Of a stretch of DNA of 64,000 nucleotides, positions 58,032-64,000 are shown in pieces. The first letter of the stretch is position 1. Each line of letters begins with the position of its first letter. Below the pieces are notes generated by a model. That model saw only the letters and a program-made list of their open reading frames with translations, searched no databases and was not told the DNA's origin. Origin of the DNA: Sva-07 sp963715285 (GTDB taxonomy: Bacteria; Actinomycetota; Acidimicrobiia; Acidimicrobiales; Ilumatobacteraceae). The stretch lies in the NCBI GenBank assembly GCA_963715285.1, contig CAVQRU010000002.1:124001-188000 (forward strand), given 5' to 3'. Both the position numbers and the translations under genes were made by a program.

Positions 58032-58646
58032 ATGGATTCGATTGGGGTCGCCGACCGGGTGGAGCGCATCCTTGCGGTCCGCGACGACCCCTCGGCGACC
58101 GACGATCTCGTCGAGTCCGGACTGGTCGCAGTCCGAGAGATCCAGTCCTGGGCAGAGGCACAGCAGGCGGCGCTGGTGGCCAAGTTGTCGACCGACGGGT
58201 TCGCGGAGGCTCGGGTGGCGAACGCAGCGAAGACCTCTTTCGGCGCCGCCAGCAAGTCGACACAACGCGCTCACCTGCGCGGTCGGTTCGATCCGGTCAC
58301 CGGCGTCCGGCTCGCATCGAAACTGGCGACCGCGGTGGAGGCGCTCTTTGCCGAGCAGGTGACGAAGGGGTGCCCGGAGGATCCGCTGCGGGGCGTGTAC
58401 CGAGGGTGTGCGATCCCCGGCTGCAGCGTCGCCTACGACCGCTGCACGTTGCATCACCTGATCTGGTGGCGAAACGGCGGGGCGACCGATCTCGACAACT
58501 TGTTGCCGTTGTGCACGAACCATCACGGCAAGATCCACCACGACGGCTGGATCATCGAACTCGGAGCGAACCGCGAACTCACCCTGCGACTCCCCGACGG
58601 CACCGTCCACAACACCGGACCACCAGGCCGACGCACCGCCGCCTGA
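58032..58646 (+). CDS. HNH endonuclease-domain protein, internally shortened DUF222/13E12-type
   Basis: 204 aa. The last ~80 residues carry a zinc-HNH fold: CAIPGC, then TLHHLIWWRNGGATDLDNLL and CTNHHGKIHHDGW. The N-terminus (MDSIGVADRVERILAVRDDP onward) looks like the beginning of a DUF222 domain, but normal DUF222-HNH proteins have 400 or more residues; most of the middle is missing here. Similar genes occur in many copies in actinobacterial genomes and are thought to be selfish. Likely a deletion remnant that kept its frame, sitting between two queuosine genes. No ribosome site seen. Confidence 0.75.
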   Translation: MDSIGVADRVERILAVRDDPSATDDLVESGLVAVREIQSWAEAQQAALVAKLSTDGFAEARVANAAKTSFGAASKSTQRAHLRGRFDPVTGVRLASKLATAVEALFAEQVTKGCPEDPLRGVYRGCAIPGCSVAYDRCTLHHLIWWRNGGATDLDNLLPLCTNHHGKIHHDGWIIELGANRELTLRLPDGTVHNTGPPGRRTAA

Positions 58647-58660
58647 GCGGCACGCAGCGA

Positions 58661-58666
58661 TACCGT
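58661..58666 (+). promoter_or_regulatory. Leaderless-type -10 element (TACCGT) of tgt
   Basis: TACCGT ends 7 nt before ATG 58674; no ribosome site. Same hexamer and spacing as the 29-aa ORF promoter. Confidence 0.55.
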
Positions 58667-58673
58667 CGCCGCA

Positions 58674-59771
58674 ATGCATCCGGTCGAGTTCGAGGTCGAA
58701 GCCACCGACGGCGCGGCGCGCGCAGGAACGGCGACGACCGCGCACGGCAGCTACACGACGCCGCTGTTCATGCCGGTCGGCACCCGCGGGGCGATCAAGT
58801 ACCTGAGTGCCGCCGACTACGAGCGGATCGGTGCGCAGATCGTGCTGGGCAACACGTACCACCTGATGCTGCGCCCGGGCGCCGAACTGATCGAACGATT
58901 CGGCGGCCTGGGTCGCTTCGCCGGGTGGGACGGTCTCACGCTCACCGACTCGGGCGGATTCCAGGTGTTCTCGCTCGACCCGAAGGTCGACGACGACGGT
59001 GTCACGTTCAAGAGCACCTACGACGGCTCGTCGCACCGGTTCACCCCCGAGATCGCGGTCGACGTCCAGCAGCGCATCGGCGCCGACATCGCGATGGTGC
59101 TCGACGTCTGCCCGCCGTTGCCGAGCCCACCCGACGTGATCCGGACCGCTCTGGAACGCACCACCGCATGGGCTCAGCGAGCCACCGACGCGCACACCCG
59201 CGCCGACCAGGCGCTCTTCGGCATCGTGCAGGGCGGCATCAGCGAGACGATGCGACGCGAGAGCGCGCAGCAGGTCGTCGAGATCGGCTTCGACGGCTAC
59301 GGAATCGGCGGGCTCTCGGTCGGGGAGACCCGCGAGGAGATGCTCCCTGCGCTCGCCGCTGCGCTCGAACACCTGCCGACCGACCGGCCCCGCTACCTGA
59401 TGGGCGTCGGCGACCCGGCGTCGCTCGTCGAGGCGGTCGGGCTCGGTGTCGACCAGTTCGACTGCGTGATGCAGACCCGCCTGGGCCGCCACGGCACGGC
59501 CCTCACCTCGACCGGACGCTTCCAGGCCAAGGCGGCGCGCCATGCCGACCTCGACGAGCCCCTCGACGCCACCTGCCCGTGCGAGGTGTGCGCCCGCCAC
59601 AGCCGGGGCTACATCCGTCACCTCCTGCAGGTGGGCGAACCGAGCGCGTCACGGCTCCTGTCGATCCACAACGTGGCCTGGACGATCGAGCTGATGGCGC
59701 GCATGCGCGCTGCGATCCGGGCCGGAGAGTTCGGTTCGCTCCGCCGTTCGATCCTGGATGTTTGGGGTTGA
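58674..59771 (+). CDS. tgt: tRNA-guanine transglycosylase
   Basis: Exchanges guanine 34 of certain tRNAs for the queuosine precursor. 365 aa. FMPVGTRGAIKYLSAADYER, VLGNTYHLMLRPG, LTDSGGFQVFSL and GIVQGGISETMRRESAQQVV match the family; zinc ligands in CPCEVCARHSRGYIRHLL. The usual DEC motif (active Asp with Glu and Cys) reads DVC at 144-146 (VLDVCPPLPSPP), so Val replaces the Glu. Leaderless start. Confidence 0.95.
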   Translation: MHPVEFEVEATDGAARAGTATTAHGSYTTPLFMPVGTRGAIKYLSAADYERIGAQIVLGNTYHLMLRPGAELIERFGGLGRFAGWDGLTLTDSGGFQVFSLDPKVDDDGVTFKSTYDGSSHRFTPEIAVDVQQRIGADIAMVLDVCPPLPSPPDVIRTALERTTAWAQRATDAHTRADQALFGIVQGGISETMRRESAQQVVEIGFDGYGIGGLSVGETREEMLPALAAALEHLPTDRPRYLMGVGDPASLVEAVGLGVDQFDCVMQTRLGRHGTALTSTGRFQAKAARHADLDEPLDATCPCEVCARHSRGYIRHLLQVGEPSASRLLSIHNVAWTIELMARMRAAIRAGEFGSLRRSILDVWG

Positions 59772-59795
59772 CGGGTGCGTCGAACGATTCGCAGC

Positions 59796-59801
59796 TAGGC
59801 T
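59796..59801 (+). promoter_or_regulatory. Candidate -10 element (TAGGCT) for yajC-secDF
   Basis: TAGGCT ends 11 nt before ATG 59813. A TTGACG at 59768-59773 overlaps the tgt stop but is 22 nt from the -10, longer than normal. Confidence 0.4.
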
Positions 59802-59812
59802 CGCTCGCCGAC

Positions 59813-60196
59813 ATGAACGCGCACCTCTCGACCCTCATCGCCAGCTCCTCGGGTGGAGGCGGCAGCGCAGCGATCCTGCAGCTGGGCATCCTGCTCCTGA
59901 TCCCGTTCGCCATGTACTTCTTCATGATCCGCCCGCAGCGTCGGCGGATGCGTGAACAACAGGAACTGCAGCGTTCGATCCAGGTCGGCGACGAGGTGAT
60001 CACCACCTCGGGTGTCTACGGAACCATCACGGGCGAGGACGGCGATACCCGGTTCTGGCTGGAGATCGACGACGACGTCCAGATCCGCATCGCCCGGGCG
60101 GCGATCCAGGGCAAGGCCAGCCCCGACGCGGACGAGCAGGACGACGACGACGCCGCCGACGAACTCGAGTCGGCGAACACCGCCGAAGACGACTGA
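59813..60196 (+). CDS. yajC: YajC, Sec translocon accessory protein
   Basis: 127 aa. One membrane helix (LQLGILLLIPFAMYFFMIRP) followed by the hallmark MIRPQRRRMREQQELQRSIQ and QVGDEVITTSGVYGTITG. The C-terminal third is acidic (DEQDDDDAADELE). Forms the usual tgt-yajC-secD-secF order; secD starts 7 nt later. Confidence 0.95.
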   Translation: MNAHLSTLIASSSGGGGSAAILQLGILLLIPFAMYFFMIRPQRRRMREQQELQRSIQVGDEVITTSGVYGTITGEDGDTRFWLEIDDDVQIRIARAAIQGKASPDADEQDDDDAADELESANTAEDD

Positions 60197-60203
60197 CCTC
60201 ACG

Positions 60204-61751
60204 ATGAAGCGCCGCCTGTGGACATCGTTGATCGGCGTCGTGCTGATCACGCTGTCGACCCTCGTTTTCAACGTCGCCACCGACAACACCCCGATCCTGG
60301 GCCTCGACCTGCAGGGTGGCGTCTCGGTCATCCTGGCGCCGGTCGAGCCGGCCACCGAGCAGGACCTGATCATCATCCGCGACCTGATCCGCGACGAACT
60401 CGAGCGGCGCGGCATCGCCGAGCCCGACGTTCGTGTGCAGGGCCAGACGATCGTCGTCGACCTTCCGGGCGTGCGAGACCAGGACGAGGCCCTCAGCGCC
60501 GTCGACGTCTCCGGTGTCGTCGAGTTGCGGCCCGTGCTCAACTTCAGCGACTGCCCGGCGCCCGAGGCGACCCAACCAGCGCTCGGACTGGGCGACGAGA
60601 CACCGTCGACCGGCTCAGCGCCCGACACCAGCGTGGAGCCGACCGGTTTCCGCCTCCCGCAGTCACCTCCGGCGGATTCGATTCCGGCCGACACGACGCC
60701 GGCCGACACGACACCGGCCGACACGGTTCCCGGCGACACACTGCCGGTCGTCAACGAGCCCGTGCCCACCCAGGCGACGGTCACCGGAGCGGAGCTGCTG
60801 CCGACGCGCGACGGCTCCGTCCTGTGTGTCGGCCCGGCGCAGGGCACCGGCGAGGTCTTCGAGAAGGGGAGTGCGCAGCTCACGGGTGACCAGGGGTGGG
60901 GCGTCGCCGTCGATCTGCGCGGCGATGGCCAGGCCACATGGAACAACCTCGCCAATCAGTGTTACAACGCCGCACCGACCTGCCCGTCGACGCAACCCGG
61001 CGTGCGTGGTCAGATCGCCATCGTCCTCGACAGCATCGTTCAGTCCGCACCGCAGGTGAACCAGCCGAACTTCACCGACTCGGTTGCGATCACCGGTGAC
61101 TTCTCCCGCGACGAAGCCAGCGATCTTGCGAACGTGCTCAACCGCGGCGCCTTCCCCGTCGAGGTCGAGGCCCAAGAAGCGCGCACGGTGTCGGCCTCGG
61201 CGGGCACCGACTCCCTGCGAGCTGCCATCATCGCCGGGCTGGTCGGTCTCGTGCTGGTGCTGGTCTTCCTCGTCGCCTACTACCGCTGGCTGGCCCTCGT
61301 GATCGTCGGCGGCATCACCGTGTGGGCCGCCATGGTGTTCACGATGGCATCGTTCGTGTCCGGGTGGACCAACTATGCGCTGAGCCTCGCGGGTGTCACC
61401 GGCATCATCGTCGCGATCGGTGTCACCGTCGACAGCTACGTCGTGTTCTTCGAACGAATCAAGGACGAACTCCGCAACGGCCGCACGATCAAGAACGCCG
61501 CACCGCGAAGCTTCAACATGACGTGGCGCACCATCTGGTCGGCCGACGTGGTGTCGTTGATCGGCGCCTTCATCCTGTTCTGGCTCAGCGTCGGGTCGGT
61601 GCGTGGCTTCGCTCTGTACCTCGGGCTCACGACGATCTGCGACCTGCTCGTGTGCTACTTCTTCACCCGTCCCGCCGTGTTGCTGCTCGCGCAGAGCAAG
61701 CTGATGACCAAGCAGGACCACGTCCTCGGCATGAACGTGGCAACAGCATGA
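60204..61751 (+). CDS. secD: SecD, protein translocase subunit
   Basis: RND-type membrane protein that uses proton-motive force to complete Sec export. 515 aa from ATG 60204. First helix MKRRLWTSLIGVVLITLS, then LGLDLQGGVSVIL. The periplasmic P1 region contains a low-complexity insert (PADTTPADTTPADT) between about residues 155 and 180. Five C-terminal helices include VTGIIVAIGVTVDSYVVFFE and KDELRNGRTIKNAAPRSFN, the conserved TM4-TM5 signature. Overlaps secF by 4 nt (ATGA). Confidence 0.96.
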   Translation: MKRRLWTSLIGVVLITLSTLVFNVATDNTPILGLDLQGGVSVILAPVEPATEQDLIIIRDLIRDELERRGIAEPDVRVQGQTIVVDLPGVRDQDEALSAVDVSGVVELRPVLNFSDCPAPEATQPALGLGDETPSTGSAPDTSVEPTGFRLPQSPPADSIPADTTPADTTPADTVPGDTLPVVNEPVPTQATVTGAELLPTRDGSVLCVGPAQGTGEVFEKGSAQLTGDQGWGVAVDLRGDGQATWNNLANQCYNAAPTCPSTQPGVRGQIAIVLDSIVQSAPQVNQPNFTDSVAITGDFSRDEASDLANVLNRGAFPVEVEAQEARTVSASAGTDSLRAAIIAGLVGLVLVLVFLVAYYRWLALVIVGGITVWAAMVFTMASFVSGWTNYALSLAGVTGIIVAIGVTVDSYVVFFERIKDELRNGRTIKNAAPRSFNMTWRTIWSADVVSLIGAFILFWLSVGSVRGFALYLGLTTICDLLVCYFFTRPAVLLLAQSKLMTKQDHVLGMNVATA

Positions 61752-62908
61752 CGCTCGACACGACCGTCTCGACCTCCGCTATCGGCCGGCTGTTCCGCGG
61801 ACAGACCGCGATCGACTTCTACGGACATCGCAAGATCGGCCTGATCAGCGCGATCGTCGTCGTGGTGGTCACCGTGCTCTCGTTGCTCACGCAGGGTCTC
61901 AACCTCGGTCTCGACTTCGAGGGGGGCGACGCGTGGGACATCCCCGCCAGCGAGACCTTCGGTGTCGACGAGGCCGAAGCGGTGCTGCAGGCCAACGACG
62001 TCTCGACCACGGGAGCGCGCATCCAGCTGCGCAGCTCGGAGACCTCCGACATCGTCACCGTGCAGGTCGAGGAGCTGCCGCGAGAACAGGCTGCGCAGGT
62101 GACCGCCGACTTCGCCGAGGCCGCCGGCGTGACGACGCAGGACATCAGCTTCTCGTTCACCAGCTCCACCTGGGGTCGTGAGATCACCGAGAAGGCGGTC
62201 CGCGCCCTGGTGGTCTTCATCATCATCGTGTCGATCTTCATCTCGATCCGCTTCGAGTGGCGCATGGCCCTCGCCGCGATCGCGGCGATGCTCAACGACG
62301 TGGTCTTCGCGGTCGGGTTCTACTCGGTGTTCCAGTTCGAGGTCACCCCGGCCACCGTCATCGCGTTCCTCACCATTCTCGGCTACTCGCTGTACGACAC
62401 GATCGTCGTGTTCGACCGGGTCAACGAGAACCAGGGCCGCTACGCCGGCGTTCGGATGCCGTACGAGGACATCGTCAACATCTCGATGAACCAGGTGATG
62501 ATGAGGTCGATGCTCACGAGCTTCTCGTCGATCATCCCGGTCGTGTCGCTGCTGATTCTCGGTTCCGGCGTCCTCGGCGCCGTCGCACTCCAGGAGTTCG
62601 CGCTCGCGCTGCTGGTCGGCATGATCTCGGGCGTCTATTCGTCGATCTTCATCGCCACGCCGCTGCTGGCCTTCCTCAAGCGTGACACGGGACGAAAGAC
62701 ACGTCGGGACCGGATGGTCGGCGACGAGCTGCGTGCGGCCGTGATGGGCGCCGGTGTCACCGGTCGCGTCGGCGAGCAACGCCTCTCGAGTGAGGAGCCG
62801 CACGACGGTGCCGACGACGACCGCGAACTCGTGGCGTCGGCCGTCGTCCAACCGGCCGACCGGCTCCTGACACACCCTCCTCGTCCGCGCAAGAAGAAGC
62901 GTCGCTGA
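61748..62908 (+). CDS. secF: SecF, protein translocase subunit
   Basis: Partner of SecD. 386 aa. First helix near KIGLISAIVVVVVTVLSLLT followed by NLGLDFEGGDAWDIP (usual G-IDF-GG motif), a short periplasmic domain, and five helices with AMLNDVVFAVGFYSVFQFEV, TILGYSLYDTIVVFDRVNEN and SMNQVMMRSMLTSFSSIIPV. The C-terminal ~70 residues are charged and disordered, ending PRPRKKKRR. ATG 61748 overlaps the secD stop. Confidence 0.96.
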   Translation: MTLDTTVSTSAIGRLFRGQTAIDFYGHRKIGLISAIVVVVVTVLSLLTQGLNLGLDFEGGDAWDIPASETFGVDEAEAVLQANDVSTTGARIQLRSSETSDIVTVQVEELPREQAAQVTADFAEAAGVTTQDISFSFTSSTWGREITEKAVRALVVFIIIVSIFISIRFEWRMALAAIAAMLNDVVFAVGFYSVFQFEVTPATVIAFLTILGYSLYDTIVVFDRVNENQGRYAGVRMPYEDIVNISMNQVMMRSMLTSFSSIIPVVSLLILGSGVLGAVALQEFALALLVGMISGVYSSIFIATPLLAFLKRDTGRKTRRDRMVGDELRAAVMGAGVTGRVGEQRLSSEEPHDGADDDRELVASAVVQPADRLLTHPPRPRKKKRR

Positions 62909-62954
62909 CCGACGCTCTCTCCCTGTCATCGTCGGCGAGCCGGGTGTCGGGAGG

Positions 62955-62960
62955 TATCCT
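62955..62960 (+). promoter_or_regulatory. Leaderless-type -10 element (TATCCT) of apt
   Basis: TATCCT ends 6 nt before ATG 62967. It lies within a small dyad GGAGG-TAT-CCTCC, whose GGAGG would otherwise be too far (about 11 nt) for good ribosome spacing. Confidence 0.5.
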
Positions 62961-62966
62961 CCGACC

Positions 62967-63494
62967 ATGGCAGGCGACCACGCAGCACTTCGGAGCTATG
63001 TCCGAGAGATCAAGGACTATCCGACCGATGGCGTGACGTTCCGCGACATCACGCCGCTGCTTGGTGACGGAACGACCTTCGCTGCTGCCGTGAACGGACT
63101 TGTCGACGACTTCTCCGGTCAGTCGGTCGATCGGGTGGTCGGGGTCGAGTCGCGTGGCTTCATCTTCGCGTCGGCCGTGGCCTATCGAATCGGCGCCGGC
63201 TTGGTTCCGGTCCGCAAGGCGGGCAAGCTTCCGTGGGCGGTCGTGCGTGAGGAGTACGACCTCGAGTACGGATCCGACAAGCTCGAGATCCACCGTGATG
63301 CGATCCACCCGGGCGAGCGCATCCTGATCATCGACGACGTCCTCGCCACCGGTGGCACGGCGTCGGCCACCGCCAAGCTGGTCGAGACCCTCGGCGGCGT
63401 GATCATCGGACTCGGTTTCGTGATCGAACTCGACGAACTGGGAGGGCGTGCCCGGGTGGGGGAGCGAGCCGTGAGGTCGCTCCTGCACTACTGA
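62967..63494 (+). CDS. apt: Adenine phosphoribosyltransferase
   Basis: Purine-salvage enzyme making AMP from adenine and PRPP. 175 aa. KDYPTDGVTFRDITPLLGDG, VGVESRGFIFASAVAYRIGA, VRKAGKLPWAVVREEYDLEY and the PRPP-binding loop ILIIDDVLATGGTASATAKL are diagnostic. The secDF-apt-rel order is common in actinobacteria. Confidence 0.97.
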   Translation: MAGDHAALRSYVREIKDYPTDGVTFRDITPLLGDGTTFAAAVNGLVDDFSGQSVDRVVGVESRGFIFASAVAYRIGAGLVPVRKAGKLPWAVVREEYDLEYGSDKLEIHRDAIHPGERILIIDDVLATGGTASATAKLVETLGGVIIGLGFVIELDELGGRARVGERAVRSLLHY

Positions 63495-63507
63495 GGCGCA
63501 TCAGATC

Positions 63508-64000
63508 ATGGGGACCGTCGACCGTGTGCTCCCGTGGAGGCGACAGCATGTCGAGGTCGCCAACTCCGAGCTGACCCCGCTGCTCGCGTCGTACCGGCGG
63601 CGCCATCCGAAGTCGCCGGTGTCGACCATCAGCCGCGCCTACAGGGTCGCGGCCGAGGCCCACCAGTCCCAGATGCGCTCCAGCGGCGAGAGCTACATCA
63701 ACCATCCGCTCGCCGTGGCGCAGATCGTCGCCGACATCGGCCTCGACGAGGTGTCGGTCACCGCAGCGCTGCTCCACGACGCCGTCGAGGACACCGAGAT
63801 CACCGTCGCCGACGTCGAGCGCGACTTCGGCGCCGAGGTCGCTGCCATCGTCGACGGCGTCACGAAGCTCGAACGCATCCGGTTCGACTCTCGCGAGGAG
63901 CAGCAGGCCGCCAGCATGCGCAAGATGCTCGTGGCGATGGCCAAGGACCTCCGAGTGCTGGTCATCAAGCTCGCCGACCGCCTCCACAACATGCGGACGA
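63508..64000 (+). CDS. rel: RelA/SpoT-type (p)ppGpp synthetase/hydrolase (3' end missing)
   Basis: Only the first ~164 residues are in the window. The N-terminal hydrolase (HD) domain is visible: ISRAYRVAAEAHQSQMRSSG, SYINHPLAVAQIVADIGLDE, ALLHDAVEDTEITVADVERD (metal-binding HD), VDGVTKLERIRF and VLVIKLADRLHNMRT. Intact metal residues suggest a bifunctional enzyme. ATG 63508 follows apt by 13 nt. Confidence 0.95.
   Translation, partial: MGTVDRVLPWRRQHVEVANSELTPLLASYRRRHPKSPVSTISRAYRVAAEAHQSQMRSSGESYINHPLAVAQIVADIGLDEVSVTAALLHDAVEDTEITVADVERDFGAEVAAIVDGVTKLERIRFDSREEQQAASMRKMLVAMAKDLRVLVIKLADRLHNMRT

Overview
The window is a dense, high-GC bacterial chromosome segment. About 60 protein genes are visible; no tRNA, rRNA, CRISPR array or intact transposon was seen. 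Gene content and order point to an actinomycete: the mraY-murD-ftsW-murG-murC-murB-ftsQ-ftsZ cluster runs into sepF and divIVA; a proteasome activator (Bpa) is present; the order thrS - HIT - pgsA - acyltransferase - pimA - pdxS - pdxT - yebC - ruvCAB resembles mycobacteria; there is an InhA-like FabI, an F420-NADP oxidoreductase and a MshC-like ligase. My best guess is class Acidimicrobiia (Ilumatobacter-like), from overall character only.

Layout. 1-12613: cell-wall and division cluster (mraY is cut by the window edge; divIVA carries an apparent 1-nt frameshift). 12671-18206: ileS, a DksA-like protein with a histone-H1-like tail, lspA, rluD. 18269-27545: rrf2 (minus), phosphodiesterase-like gene, bpa, dnaE, an unrecognised gene, a nitroreductase, a DUF255 thioredoxin-fold protein (minus). 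27654-35667: the most unusual block, in which a 56-aa ORF is coupled to a cyclase-AAA-TPR signalling protein and is followed by a family-1-type encapsulin shell gene, a DUF3237 protein and a 996-aa fusion of an FAD oxidoreductase with a polyprenyl synthase. The last three overlap by 4 nt each. 35773-44073: fabI (minus), npdG, mshC-like (2-nt frameshift), plsC, thrS, then phosphatidylinositol/PIM lipid genes. 44021-45473: a 1.4-kb segment bounded by a 40-bp imperfect direct repeat of the acyltransferase gene end, carrying three small secreted or membrane proteins on the minus strand. 45535-56866: GGDEF-EAL protein, pimA, lemA-htpX, DUF3048 lipoprotein, pdxST, yebC, peroxiredoxin, ruvCAB. 56911-64000: queA, a shrunken HNH gene, tgt, yajC-secD-secF, apt, and the start of a Rel (p)ppGpp enzyme.

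Two features recur. Many genes are tightly coupled by ATGA/GTGA overlaps. Many genes that start a transcription unit have a TANNNT -10-like hexamer ending only 6-9 nt before the start codon and no Shine-Dalgarno, which is the layout of leaderless transcription; this helped me choose several starts. The two frameshifts in conserved genes may be assembly errors. All functions are inferred by reading motifs; no database search was possible.
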